64,000 nucleotides of DNA from Eunapius fragilis (GCA_963681505.1 OY811976.1:4950003-5014002); one strand, 5' to 3'. Shown: positions 1 to 11,037, counted from the stretch's first letter. Program-made: numbers and translations. The notes: generated by a model not told the origin, from the letters alone.

Positions 1-70
1 TTATTGCTTAAGGCTATCAACTTCCTATTTTCAATATATCACGCTACACCATCTCAATTTAAGCATTTGA
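1..70. repeat. Fragment of the inverted-repeat family found at 44.4/50.9 kb
   Basis: The first bases (aaggctatcaacttcctatt and what follows, including a 'ctacaccat' block) match the arm of the inverted repeat at about 44406-44450 and the complementary arm near 50890. The copy is cut by the window edge. It is a dispersed MITE-like repeat, not a gene. Confidence 0.5.
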
Positions 71-198
71 CACCTACATTGTAGACTCAATACATAATTG
101 AACACAATACAGTACACAACATACACTTAGACCAAAAATTTATATATATATATATAGTTGCATTGAAATGAACACTTTTGGAAAATAATAAAACCACA

Positions 199-1074
199 TC
201 AGTGAGGAAAATGAGGGATGCCAGCTCCATCATCCATGCCATATCCACTTCTCCATTTTACCCTGGATCCACGCAAGCAAAGGTTTGTTGCACGTAAAAT
301 GGCAAAAGCCATTCTGGCACGAACCCATCCCATTACTTCAGAATGTGAATTCTCCCACTTCATCGCAATTTGGTCACACAGGCGCTTCATCAGGTGTTGT
401 GCATCATGACCCAAGACCCCATCTACAGAGACTACAAAAAATTTAAATGAAGCACGTCTTTCTTCAACAGCTGCTGAGTACTTTCTTTTCTTTTCCTGTT
501 CTGCTGAACATAGCACAGCATCAACAATGCGATTAGCGACTGGGCGTCAGTGTCTACGGCACGAACATCTAGCAACGCTGCAGTTTGTGGCTGCCACACT
601 CCTCGTATGCTGAGGTCAGCAATTAAAGCTGGTCTACCACTGGAATCATCTGCTTCCTGTACAATGGGTTCTCGTACAACATCTTTGTACACAATCGCTG
701 TCAAATCACCTAGAGCATCTTGCACTTCATTATGGCGCTGGGTTAACAAAGCCACCATGTTGGAAGCTGAATTCTTTTCCACATCCATCACATTGCGCTG
801 GCATTTTAAGAAGAGGCCGATGGTAACGTAGTGAAAGTGCATCTCTAAACTCTACAGGAGAGAGGTCAAAATGGTGGCAAGCAATCGGCATAATAGTAAG
901 CCATGCAGATGTTTTTCCATCAATTGCCCGCTGGACTGCACGTCTCATATCATTACCCAAAGAAACCAGCACTGAATCGCAATCCATTGTTTGCACCATA
1001 GCGAATTCCTTGTGTTTCTCAGATTTGACCAACCTGATGTGTGCACTGTAACTACTTACCATAAGTTTTGACAC
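199..1074 (-). pseudogene. Non-LTR retrotransposon C-terminal remnant (zinc knuckle plus probable restriction-like endonuclease)
   Basis: Three overlapping minus-strand frames (1074-730, 842-432, 516-199) together resemble the C-terminal end of a LINE polymerase of the type that ends in a CCHC knuckle and a restriction-like endonuclease (R2/NeSL/HERO-like). Visible motifs are CDGCGKEFSFQH (first half of the knuckle), TQRHNEVQDALGDL, ADLSIRGVWQPQ followed by LLDVRAVDTD, and a tail with CLRGSRVKWRSG and DDGAGIPH. The frame changes twice, and the second half of the zinc knuckle between QH and the RHNEV block is deleted. It is therefore a dead copy, and no reverse transcriptase part is next to it. 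A reverse transcriptase piece that appears to be of the same family lies at 41200-41943. The family assignment comes from recalled motif similarity; the clade is uncertain. Confidence 0.6.
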
Positions 1075-1565
1075 TTACATTGTTTCCTTAGGGAAATACA
1101 AAGGCGTTACCCCTAGGGGTAAAAAACTGGAATACCTTCTGCAGGAGAGTTCTAATCTTTTCGAATTAAGAAAATTTGTAGAGGAGTCCTGTCAAAGTTG
1201 ATTCATTCTATTTTGTGAAATTTTCTGTATCAGTTACAGAGGTAACAACTTGTGCAAAATAATTGCGCATTTACCTAGCGGTCATTCACACCGTTAACCT
1301 ATTAACCTATTATTATGAACGGTTTTCGTGTTTCTTCGAGCCGAACATGAAATACAGCAACTTCCAGAGGGTAGATGCAGAAATTTTGTAAGGGGGGCGG
1401 GGGGGAGACACTTTGTGAAAGTTATAAACAAGTGGGGGTAGTTCTCCATGAAGACCCGACTTTTAGAATGGCGCTGCGCAACTCTACTTTTTCAGCGTGC
1501 TTACACTTAACGACGCGGAATTAATTACAGGCACGCAATTGTGTCATCGACCGTAATCAAAAATA
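1075..1565. other. Repeat-derived flank without a gene
   Basis: No open coding segment is seen. The stretch holds a 'cccctaggggt' palindromic block near 1110 like the one near 10203. At about 1365-1400 it has a CAG-start, G-rich segment (tagatgcagaaattttgtaa then a G run) resembling the G-rich MITE copies at 39790 and 55700. Confidence 0.4.
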
Positions 1566-1569
1566 ACGT
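1566..1569. repeat. Target-site duplication ACGT (left copy; right copy 4731-4734)
   Basis: ACGT directly precedes the left TGTCG end, and ACGT directly follows the right CGACA end. ACGT is its own reverse complement, so the duplication also lengthens the apparent inverted repeat (taacgttgtcg on both sides). A 4-bp duplication is what Ginger1 integration makes. Confidence 0.75.
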
Positions 1570-1790
1570 TGTCGTAGGTACTAATGACTCCCGTTTTCAA
1601 TGACTCTCGGTCATTGATCACCAGGGATAAATGACTCCCGGTCATTGACCCCTAGAGATTAGTGACCCCCCGGACATTTGTACCTAGGTATGAATGACCC
1701 CCCCATGATTCCAATGACTCCCCTATAAAGCATTGGTACCTAGGTATAAATGACCCCCATCCCAGATGATTGCAATGATTGGTTGGTATA
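1570..1790 (+). repeat. Left terminal inverted repeat / sub-terminal repeat region of Ginger1
   Basis: The outer ~75 bases are inversely repeated at 4656-4730. Inside are at least seven short units of the form aatgactccc, tgaccccc or cggtcattga in both orientations, and two copies of gtacctaggtat (near 1680 and 1737). Repeated oriented units near the ends are a usual layout for transposase binding sites; that role is inferred. Confidence 0.7.
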
Positions 1791-1907
1791 TGACGTTAAT
1801 TAAATTCTGCCATCTTTGCGATGAACTCTCGTAGGATACATAATAATATGACTGAAGAACAAATACATGATGCAACAATGGTGCAGCCACTCAATAAATT
1901 GAAACTC

Positions 1908-4584
1908 TTATTCACTAATGCAGCTATTACACTTCCAGCTTTTAGGGACTTCCTTCTTTGATTTAAATCCCACACACTGGAAGTGATACCAGCTCTTACA
2001 CGCTGTACACTGCACCATGCGTTTGTCATAGCACTCAGGCAGACGACACAGGCAGAAAAGTTCTTGGTCAAAAGTCTTGAGTGTGGAGTGCTTGGCAGTA
2101 TTCTTTGGAAGAGAACGTAATTCTTTTTTTGTATACTGTGGGAATCGAGATATTTCTCCAGCCTCAAGGCAGTTATACAGATGCTGTCGCATGCTGCACT
2201 GTTTAAATACAGCTCTTGTGGGATCTTCTTCACTGCACAATTCTGTTGCAAATGCTACTGCAAATAATCCACAGTCTTTGCTTCCTTTCTGCTGTTGCAC
2301 AGGAAGGACCCTAATTGACATATTCTGCACATCTGGTGCATCTTGATAAATCTGTGCAAGTTGGAGAAGTAGGGAATCACTTGGTGATGATACCAAACTG
2401 TCCATCAACAGCACTTCGCCTTGTTTGGCTCCAATATTGCTGCTGCACACCCAATGGCCTTCTACATTGAACAATAAAAGCAATAAAGCTTATACATTTA
2501 TGATATAGTCAACATGAGCTTACCAGTGTGATGAATTTATACTGCATTATGAGAAGCTGGTTCAAACTGGAGCACTCTTCCCAGTAGTGGTGACTGGAAA
2601 CCGGAGATATTGGTATAACAGTGTTTTAGAAGAGTCTGAGCTGCATCAATGACAGCATCAGACAGCTCTCTACCATTTTCCAAATCATCTTTATCAGATG
2701 AATAAAGTTTCAAAGTACTTATCCACACCTTGCTCTGCATCTTTTCAGGTGTTGGAGCATTTTCATCGATCACAACTGTCTTATTTTCTCCTGTTGATGA
2801 TAAACAATTAGGTGCAACTGATGATATGGGCTGTGGTAGAACTGATGACTCCAAAGAATGTGAATGATACTCTGTTAATCGACACACATTCACTCCACTT
2901 TTTAGAACCTTCCCAGTCCTAGCATTACGCAAAGTGTAAACACCTTTGTCATTGACAGTGTGAATGCAGTAGGGACCCATCCAGCGTGGCTTCAATTTGT
3001 CTCCTTTCTTTGTGTCTCGAGCACTATTCCTTAAAAGTACCTGGGTTCCAACACTGAACACCTTTATTGTAAAGATTGAAAAAAAGTTAATTGTTAACAA
3101 TTGCCATATCAATACCTTGGATGAAGCATGCTTCTTGTCATATAATGCCTTGTCCTTTTGCTGTGCAACTTGAATATTTGCTAGTGCCCTTCCATATATC
3201 TTATCCCTGAGTTGCTGCATTTCCTTGGCACGCTGGATTATATGGTCTACTTCCAGGCCACTGCATGCTTCATGTGTAGTACCATCAATCCAATCTTCAA
3301 TTATACCAGAGCATCCTGTGTTCTCATCATCTTCCTCATCCATTATAATTCCCATTTCAGCATCCTTTTCATCATCTTTACATTCCTTTTCATTGCCACT
3401 GCTCACTTCATTCAAGGGGTCCATCTCCACAGGAAGTATAGCCTTAATATTGAAACCAAAGACATGACCATAATGAAAGGAGGTGCAAATAATGAATTCT
3501 TACCGACAATACATCAGTTCAAAAGGAGATAATTTAGTAGCTTTCTGTTTAGCTGTTCGGTAAGCAAAGAGTATTGCAGAGATGTGGTCATCCCAATTGT
3601 TCTGTTCATCATTAACTACTTTTTGCAGTGCAGTCTGCAAAGTCTGATTAAACCTCTCTGTAAGCCCATTGCTTTGTGGATGGTATGCAGATGTAAGGCA
3701 GTGTTTTGTTCCAGTTAATGCAAACAATTCAGCCTGCACTGCGTTAACAAATTCCCGTCCTTGGTCTGAGATAACCACTTCACAGCATCCAAATCTGCAA
3801 GCAAGTAGATGATAAAATTATGCAGCAAATTAAATGAATTAAAACATAGTATCCAAGGTATATATAAATATAACTAACCTGCAAAACATCTCAAATAAGA
3901 ACTGTGCCACTGCTAAAGCAGTCTTGTTGGGAATTGGACATGCCTCAGGCCACTTGCTAAAATAGTCCAAAAGAGTTACGATATACTTGTTTCCTTTTTT
4001 CGTTTCAGGCAATGGACCAATCAAGTCAATACCCACCTATGTTGAATAAAATTATTTGTATTTCTTCAATCAAAATTCAGTAACACACTTACTTTATGCC
4101 ACACCTGCGCACGGACAGGAACTGGATGTAACTTTGCATTGCTCTTTACAAACTTAGGGTTCATCCTTTGGCATACATCGCATTCCTTGACGTACTTCTT
4201 GATATCTTCATACATATTCTTCCAAAAAAATCTCGCGGAGATCTTATCTATTGTTTTGTCACGTCCCAGATGACTACCTGTGCATACAAAATCTATTATT
4301 TGAAATCAAGCAGAAGATTGCAACAAACCTGCAACTCCAGCGTGGCATGATTCGAGGATGCGCTCCTTCTCTTCATCTGATCGAACGCAAACACGCCACA
4401 AAGCATCATCTTTGCCCTCGCAAGTAATATTCTTGCGGTAGTGTAGCACACCGTCTTCCAGCTTGTAGTTGTTTCGACACTTCCTCCTGAAGTTAGCTTT
4501 TTCGCCTTTTTCCATCCCTTCCTCATATTCTCCGTATATCAGGTACTTTTCAACAGCTCTCAATTCTTCCTTAAACTCCTCCAT
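1908..4584 (-). CDS. Ginger1 transposase with integrase core, GPY/F domain, Ulp1-like protease and PHD finger (7 exons, one stop)
   Basis: The first ATG in frame is at 4584. Exons by GT-AG signals are 4584-4329, 4277-4093, 4036-3879, 3794-3504, 3442-3116, 3061-2524 and 2461-1908; introns are 51-84 bp. In order the protein shows an H2C2 zinc-binding region (CHAGVAG spliced to SHLG, then CDVCQ), the integrase core with D in GIDLIG, D in ISDQGREF and E in GLTERFNQ exactly 35 residues later (D,D35E), and then a GPY motif (PRWMGPYCI). The last exon encodes a Ulp1/C48 cysteine protease (His in EGHWV, Asp in LMDSL, Cys in GSKDCGLFA) and a PHD finger (CLCRLPE, CTACKSWYH, CNSC). A TAA at 2539-2537 falls 13 bases before the last donor site, in the frame that enters the protease exon, so this copy would make a protein lacking the protease and PHD. 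All catalytic residues are otherwise present. The exon borders are predictions. Confidence 0.8.
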
Positions 4585-4635
4585 CTTCAACGCCACGCCA
4601 GCTGTAACTATAATAGATCTAGAATCGTCAAGCAC

Positions 4636-4730
4636 GTGGGGGTCATTGAACGCAGGCGGGAGTCACGTGAACCTAAGGTGTCAATGACTGGGGAGTCATT
4701 GCAGCCGGGGAGTCATTGATCCCTCCGACA
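4636..4730 (-). repeat. Right terminal inverted repeat of Ginger1
   Basis: This is the reverse complement of the left end, with units gggagtcattg at 4691, 4708 and nearby, and a cacgtg/gtcacgtg pair. The right end is shorter and less repeated than the left, which has extra unit copies. Confidence 0.7.
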
Positions 4731-4734
4731 ACGT

Positions 4735-4885
4735 TACACTATAGCACTCAGATTTTACGTCCTTGCGTTGCATTTGCGGTAATCCCTGTATAGTTGCTTG
4801 TCCATAGAAGGCATATTTGGAAATGAAACGACTAGAGTAGGAAAGATTACTTCTTTTTTATCCGAAGTCTAAACTGCCAACCTAT
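4735..4885. other. Short unannotated spacer
   Basis: This is the right flank of the Ginger1 insertion. No coding or repeat signal is seen. Confidence 0.3.
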
Positions 4886-5130
4886 GACCAGCCATCTACC
4901 GGTTACTTAAATACCTCTGATGAGCCATCTACCAGCTACTTCTCTACCTCTGATGAGCCATCTACCAGCTACTTCTCTACCTGTGATGAGCCATCTACCA
5001 ACTATTTCTCTACCTCTTATGAGCCATCTACCATCTATCAGCTACTTCTCTACCTCTCATGCGCCATCTACATGTACCAGCTACATTGCTACTTCCAGTG
5101 CCAGCTCCCATCTCATCAACCATCTAATAG
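4886..5130 (+). repeat. 33-bp minisatellite
   Basis: About five to six tandem copies of a unit around 33 bp with core gagccatctaccagctactt. The central copies (about 4917-5020) are nearly identical and the outer ones are degenerate with indels. The unit length is a multiple of three, so it reads as an open repeat (SHLPATSLP type), but there is no start context or neighbouring exon and it is not taken as a gene. Confidence 0.8.
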
Positions 5131-5216
5131 CCACACCTGTAGATTAAATGAAAAATCTACCAACAGAAAGTCTAAGGAAGCACTTTCTCACAGCATAGTC
5201 TCAAAAAAAAAATGTC

Positions 5217-5925
5217 AGATTGAAACACAAAACTGGCTATCTAAATAGTTGGGAAACCGAATGCACCTGGGTTTACTACTGTGAAGGAGAGGGGATGTAT
5301 TACAAGCTTTGTCACAAATTTAACACAAGGAATCACCAAAACCAATCTGTGGTTTGGAATAAGGAGCCTTGTGTCATTATTCGTAAGGATATGCTGACGG
5401 ATCTGTGATGCACAGAACAGGAGTGTGCATGTAAAATGGTTAGGGTCAGAGGTGGTATCAAAGACGGCAAAGTAACACGGCTGTAGGATTAGTCAAAGTG
5501 ATGCAGTCTTACCACTTTATTGCTTGCCTGCATTTGATGTCTAAAGTGTTACCACATCTATCTCACCTTTCTCGTCTGTTTCAAGGAACTTATATCCTAC
5601 TCTCAATTATTCAGCCACATCTTAATGCATGCATGAAAACCCTGACTTCCTATAGAGATGCTAAAACTCCACCTGATGTTACAGCAACAGATGCAGAACG
5701 AATGATGAATTGAAATATAAGGATGACACCTAATATTAAGGACACATTTGACAAACATGTTCGCCAGCCCTTTTTGAACTTACTCCTACAGAACCTAAAT
5801 GATCGCTTTCCTTTTGCAGAGCTTTTACAAGAATTGGACATATTTATTCCCCCTCCTTATGCTGCTACAGAGTTGAAGAGAGGGATAAGGTTTATCATAA
5901 CTACAAAGGAAAGCCACAACTTCTA
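5217..5925 (+). pseudogene. hAT / ZNF862-like transposase remnant
   Basis: Two separated pieces come from one protein family. 5217-5408 encodes a TTF-type zinc-finger-like start (WETECTWVYYCEGEGMYYKLC then WNKEPCV). 5498-5925 encodes the distal part (LPHLSHLSRLFQG, FDKHVRQPFLNLLLQNLNDR). The latter is interrupted by a TGA at 5711 and a frame change near 5880, after which a further piece (YHNYKGKPQLLISHYGT) continues in another frame to about 5985. The several hundred residues normally between the two parts are missing. It is therefore a deleted, inactive copy. The family is recognised from general similarity to hAT-derived ZNF862-like proteins. Confidence 0.55.
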
Positions 5926-5989
5926 ATTTCTCACTATGGAACCATGTTGCGTATGCTGATGGCAGCTGAATCCAATCTTTAGCTTCTTT

Positions 5990-6600
5990 TGGCTATATAG
6001 AAGGGGAACAGAACCAGACGTTTGCAAGAAGCGATAATGCCGTACAGTACTTGTTGTATTGTGTATAGATGGGCGGTGACATATTGGCAGAGACATAGTT
6101 ATTTAACAGTAAGTAATTGCTTAGGAAGCCATAAATAGCACGAAACGACCACACTAGAGAGACTAAAGGACACAAATAAATAATGCTGTTAGAGAAATGG
6201 TGTGTATGATGTATTGAAAAATTGAAATAGGTAGCATTAAGTGTTTGAAAGGTACAGCATTCCAAATGTAGGTACTTTCTATACGTCCTGAAGCCCAATT
6301 AATGGTAAATCGTGATCAAAAATCACCAGCATGCCTCATCACACAGCCAGTGTAGTTTAGCTGGAAGACTCAGCTAAAACCCTGTCTGCCACAGGGACAA
6401 TTTATGTTCCTTCTAGATAGGATGTACAAGTAAGGGACAAAAATAAATTCTACCATTAGATTACATGTAGGCATTACACACTTGAAGATTATAACAATTC
6501 AAAGCAGAGCACTTTTTTATACACACATAATATGAGGGGTAATTTTGCCAGAAACAAAAAACAATGGGAGAGATAGAAATAACAGACTTCATTTGCTAAA
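5990..6600. other. Noncoding stretch with a possible short interspersed tail
   Basis: No gene is seen. Around 6435-6455 the segment gggacaaaaataaattct resembles 7826-7845 (gagacaaaaataaattct), suggesting two short copies of one dispersed repeat sharing a 3' tail. Polymerase III promoter boxes were not found. Confidence 0.3.
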
Positions 6601-6604
6601 AAGG

Positions 6605-6920
6605 ACAGTTTTGTTCTACATATATTCAGCATTTGTGCGACATTTGGCCACCATTTAGGGTGTTACCTCTATGGTTCAAAATTTGTTATCTTTCTGCAGG
6701 TATGTTCAAACTATAACTATATCAAATCATTACACACCTAGAGAAGTCTGTTGTTTTTATGGATACCATCTACAAAGTCATTACTGTGTGCAAATTGCAT
6801 GCACATATTCCCGTGCCAATGAATTAGGCGAAGTAATTGTCACTTTTAATGTATAGGAGATAGATGTATAAATCATTGGTGTGAATTGAGTTGCACACAT
6901 TTGACACATATATTCGAAAT
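6605..6920. repeat. Diverged copy of the 'tatccgttacggagata' MITE family
   Basis: The order of blocks matches other copies: 'ttatctttctgcag', 'gtgtgcaaattgcatgcaca', 'cccgtgccaatgaatt', then an inverted 'attggtgtgaattgagttgcacac'. The copy is old, and its short reading frame on the plus strand is not coding. Confidence 0.4.
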
Positions 6921-7236
6921 GATCAATTACGTCGACTGAACACCAAATTCTGTACTGACTTTGAAGTAGGTGAACACTCCTGAAATAAGTTTCGAGATAT
7001 CAGTATGCTGAGTTAGATATCGGTATTAGCTCCTAAGTTGTAACGATTCATACACAATCATAGGTGTGTGTGCCATTTATCAGAAATTCAAACTTGGTGG
7101 TGTGAAAAATTCCTATCCTTGGTATTTCAGGATACATGGGTACATGAATGGGAAGCATTGTACTGTCATTATGTCTATGTAATTTTTTTTTTACATCCAT
7201 GTAATCATGGTAATCATATGCTGTTTTCTGTGGTAG

Positions 7237-7477
7237 GGAGATCCTGGCGAGCCGGGAAATTCAGGAGATACTGGTCCTCCTGGTCCCCAAGGTCCATCGG
7301 GCCTTAATGGAACGGATGGAATGCCTGGGGCTACAGGACTTCCTGGAAGGTTTGGGGTGCCTGGAACTTCAGGTAGAGATGGCAAGCCTGGAAAAAATGG
7401 AGAGCAGGGAGGTATTGGGCTACCAGGCTTGAGAGGACTTGTTGGTATTCCTGGTAAAAGAGGTCCACCTGGAAGAG
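7237..7477 (+). CDS. Collagen triple-helix exon (first visible exon of the collagen/endostatin gene)
   Basis: The exon follows a 'ctgtggtag' acceptor and ends at a gtaaag donor. It has 241 bases, begins in phase 0 and codes 80 residues of strict Gly-X-Y repeats (starting [16 protein letters not shown], ending GKRGPPGR). It ends one base into the next glycine codon. The next collagen exon found, 22298-22452, starts in the matching phase and keeps the Gly-X-Y register (GPP, GRG, GHN), so both are read here as one gene separated by an intron of about 14.8 kb. No start codon or signal peptide was found upstream, so the 5' end lies left of the window or in unrecognised exons. Another collagen gene ending here is possible but less likely. 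Confidence 0.75.
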
Positions 7478-7957
7478 GTAAAGTGGAGGGTGGCTTGTGT
7501 TCCCATTCCTTTAGACTGTGATTTTTGCATTGTCACCTTCCAAAGGTAACCATGGGTATTATGCAAACATTACACTATGTCTCTTAATATTATAATAATA
7601 CTGTTCAAAGTGTGGCATCAGAGCTTTATTTGCCCTGCACCCTCGTTGTGTGGACTGTCTTACTATTTCCATGCAGGTATTTACTATGTTGGACAGTATT
7701 GTCTACTCACACAATACATTTTAATTTTCTTAGTCTGATACTGTTCAAGTGTGATTAAGATACTCCTGGTGTAAGATATATAAAATGGTATATGTGTTGT
7801 GAACTCCAAAAGGAGAATCAAGAGACAAAAATAAATTCTGCTACACTTAATGTACATTGTATATGTAAATGAGGGAAAATTTAGAACATTCAATGAGATT
7901 ATTATTTCCGGGTGGATTTATATATATAATATGTTTGTATATAATATATGGAACGTT

Positions 7958-8743
7958 TGGTCTTGTGGATTTATATATATATATATAGCATAAAAATCAA
8001 ATCGATATATCTCCCGAAATATTAATCCTATGCTTAACACAACATACCACACCTTTACTATTTGTGAAAATCCATTTTGGTGTCTTACTCATGTGGAATA
8101 CTGATGTTACAAGGTCCGATACCCCATAGGGTTCCAAACAACCAGATTTGTTCTGCTCGTTAATTTATCCGTTATGGAGATATGGCTGTGCAAAGAACAT
8201 GCACGGTTTCCCACAGTGAATTAGACATTCAATGTATGGGAGGCGAGTGCTTAAATCATTGGCGCAAATCGAGCGGGAAACCGTGCACTCACTTTTCACA
8301 GCTATATCTTTGTAACGGATAAAAAATTAAAAGGGCGTGCATGGTTTCCCGCCCGATTCGCGCCAACGATTTAAGCACTCTCCTCCCATATATTGAATGT
8401 CTGATTCATGTTGGGAAACCGTGTACGTTCTTTGCACAGCTATATCTCTGTAACGGATAAAGTAAAAACTAACGAACAGAACAAATAACCATTCTACATA
8501 CATATTGAATTTGAACCAATTTGGACGCTCCTACCTGAAGATGTGGCCGTTTTGAACCCGATGGGGTATCGGACCGTGTAACGTCAGTATGAAAATGGAT
8601 TTTCACATATAGTAATGGTGTGGTATGTTGAGCTAAAAATAGGAATCTAATATTTTGGAAGATACATTGTACATGTATATCGATTTGCTCTTTAGGCTAT
8701 ATATATATATATATATATATACACTGAAATCCACAAGACCCAT
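7958..8743. repeat. MITE/foldback element with long inverted arms and (TA)n ends
   Basis: The left end (ggtcttgtggatttatatat, near 7959) is inverted at the right end (aatccacaagacc, 8728-8740). Inside, blocks such as aaatcgatata, taccacaccttt, gtccgatacccc, ttatccgtta and gcgggaaaccgtg occur in inverse order and strand on the two sides, giving arms of about 370 bp. There is no coding capacity. Related copies are at 1-70, 6605-6920, 10170-10500, 44357-44709 and 50560-50952. Confidence 0.75.
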
Positions 8744-9825
8744 TTTCTCCTAGAACATAATTTATCAGAACCTACACGGGTAGGTTCCATATAGGAATTC
8801 TGCAGTATCATGAAGTCATTAAAAACGTCACTCGCGTCTAGCGGGACGGCCAAGAGTCGAGTCACTTTGCTCTTAGTGGCAATCGAGTGATATCAAAAAG
8901 GAGAACAGTTTTGCATTGTATCTGTGTCATAAGACTGTGTACTTTTAGGGAAAAAAAAACTCGTCCCATCGTCCATACCCAGTCCCTCCTAAAATTTCTC
9001 CTCCGTTGTCATCGTCGTCTTCTTCTTCCTTCAGGATAGTATAACTCACGACAGGAACGTTTGTAAAGCACGCCAAGTGTACCAATCACTTCAGGATGTT
9101 TCCGCAGGTTATCTTCAGGTGTCTGCTAGACGCCTAACCAATCGGGCAATTAGCTGAAGCAAGTAGTACCTTATTTGGTGTTGATCTACAAATAGCACAT
9201 TACATGAGCTATCACAATTTTCATTACGCACCGGTATAAAATAACCAGCGTTATCAAATTCGATGGTTTTACCTCAAGAACAATTCTGATTCCACTCGAG
9301 CATCTAAAAGTGGAAAGATCCAGACGCTGCCAGATCTGCCAAACAAGTGCATGTCAAGCGCGCTACCGAAAGGACCAACGGTACGTTACAGTGTTGGATC
9401 CATAAATTATGAGCATGTATATCGCTAGAATGGAAGGAATAATTTTTGTAATAGTTACAGCAGTAGATATTGCGTCTCTCTCCACTTTATAGTTATATGC
9501 GCTGTTTGAAATGTGTGTATAACGCCAAAGTTGCTTCCGATAATGTATAATGGTGCATGGTTTATCTGATAATAGCATGAGACCAGTTTACTTAGGGTAC
9601 ATTTCTATCCTATGTATTATATGGCTTTGCTTTTGCCAATGCTTTTAACCTTTATCACCCTTGGTCATCAATGGAGGTAATCTGGGGACTAGTGTAATAT
9701 TTAAATGGTACAGCTCAACAAAATTGCAGATTCAAAAATAAATTTGTCATGATCGCGCAAGTTGACGTTTTTGCTACCTGGGTCTATAAGTTACAAGAAG
9801 TAAATACAATACCAAATCCACCAGA
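8744..9825. other. Noncoding intronic stretch
   Basis: No open coding segment, repeat pair or RNA signal could be supported here. There is a small pyrimidine-rich cttcttcttcc block near 9020. Confidence 0.3.
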
Positions 9826-9828
9826 AAA

Positions 9829-10118
9829 ATTTATAATAAAAACATTCTCTATACGAGAAGGTTGGTGGTATATAGGAATCAAAGGCAACGGTGGTGTAGA
9901 AAGCAAGGGAACAAGGCTTCTGATTGAAAAGGAAAAATGAAATAGACCTATATTAGCACGCACATTTAAATATGACAACATGCTGCTAATATAGGCCTAT
10001 TTCATTTTTCTATTTCAGTCAGGAGTCTTGTTCCTTTGCTTTTTACACTACCATTGCCTTTGATTCCTATATACCACCAAACTTCTCATAGAGAATGTTT
10101 TTATTACTTGTATATATA
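9829..10118. repeat. Foldback element, two arms of ~130 bp
   Basis: The left arm (aaaacattctctatacgaga, then ggtggtatataggaatcaaaggcaa, ending ctatattagc near 9957) is repeated in inverse complement from about 9982 to 10118. The loop is about 25 bp. The arms differ by a few substitutions and small gaps, so it is not recent. Confidence 0.75.
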
Positions 10119-10599
10119 TATAGACAGTTCACAGCAAAAGTCCCCTCTACTAATAGTTATAAAATTGCTCGCCATTTTTATGCGGAGATACAAAAGACGT
10201 TCCCCTAGGGGTTCGAAACGTACATATCCTGCTGGATCAGGACTGTCGAAATTGCTTCAAAATTGGTACATATTTAGAAGAGTTCTCTTTCGTTCCTGTT
10301 AGGTAATTTTTACTCTATCCATTGCAAAAGATATAGATGTGCAAAGTGCACGCACATTTTCCCGCTTGATTTGCGCCAATGACTTATGCACCCATTTCCT
10401 ATACATTTAATGGTGGTTTGCCTAAAGTTTTAGCGGGAACCAAAATTTGCATGCACTTTGCACAACTATTTTGATCTGGATCCTATTACACATGGTCACT
10501 GTACTCTGTATACTACAATACAGTGACTGCGGATAGCCTGGGACACTAAATTCGGGGGACTGGAAATGTCAACTATACAGAATAGTTGAACACAACCAT

Positions 10600-11037
10600 A
10601 GTATGGACACTTATTGCACAATGTATACCTGGGCATACTTGCTACAGTGCGTAAGAACACGCATCATACCACACCAATTCGCTATTGCACTGTCTATTGT
10701 TGAGTGTGGGCACGAGGGGTCTCGTGAGTATCTGCACGTGTGGAATATATTGCATCAATTGGCGAGTTCGAGGACATCAGTCTGCATCGGGTTTGTGGTT
10801 AGTGTTAGTATCATAACATGGTGTTAGAAATGGAACATAAGGAAGCCTGAGTCAGTAAAGGTGAGAAGGATGGAAAAATACTTAGTGCCGGAGCAAGTAG
10901 AAGACGTTTAACAGATCAATGGACAGGGTTTAAGAAGGAGTTTAACCTGTTTCTGTTGGCAATAGGCAAGGCGGATGCATCAGGGAGATGACGTTAGCTA
11001 TTCTGCGAGCTGTGGGGCAACGATTTAATGATTACAT
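10600..11037 (+). pseudogene. Outer LTR element: probable LTR end, primer site and Gag start (5' part)
   Basis: At about 10818 the sequence ...cataacaTGGTGTTAGAAATGG looks like an LTR end followed by a TGG-type primer binding site. From 10915 a Gag-like frame reads WTGFKKEFNLFLLAIGKADASG and then, shifted, LAILRAVGQRFNDY, the usual 'core' start of a Gypsy Gag. It is interrupted at 11037 by a younger LTR element and appears to resume after 15102. The LTR start was not located. Confidence 0.5.

Larger units (their letters stand above)
1570..4730 (-). mobile_element. Full-length Ginger1-type DNA transposon
   Basis: Both ends are visible. The left end starts TGTCGTAGG at 1570 and the right end closes with the inverse, CCTCCGACA, at 4730. 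The flanks are 4-bp target duplications ACGT at 1566-1569 and ACGT at 4731-4734. The element is 3161 bp long with imperfect terminal inverted repeats built from short 'aatgactccc' units. It encodes a Gypsy-integrase-like transposase with a GPY/F motif, followed by a Ulp1-type protease and a PHD finger, on the minus strand. Known Ginger1 transposons have TGTNR-like ends, 4-bp target duplications and integrase-derived transposases, and some carry Ulp1, OTU or PHD domains. No reverse transcriptase, protease/Gag or LTR is present, which separates it from the Gypsy elements in the same window. Confidence 0.85.

Noticed and set aside
4920..5147. A repetitive plus-strand open frame (SHLPATSLP repeats)
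   Set aside because: It is only the 33-bp minisatellite, whose unit length is a multiple of three; no exon signals or neighbours.
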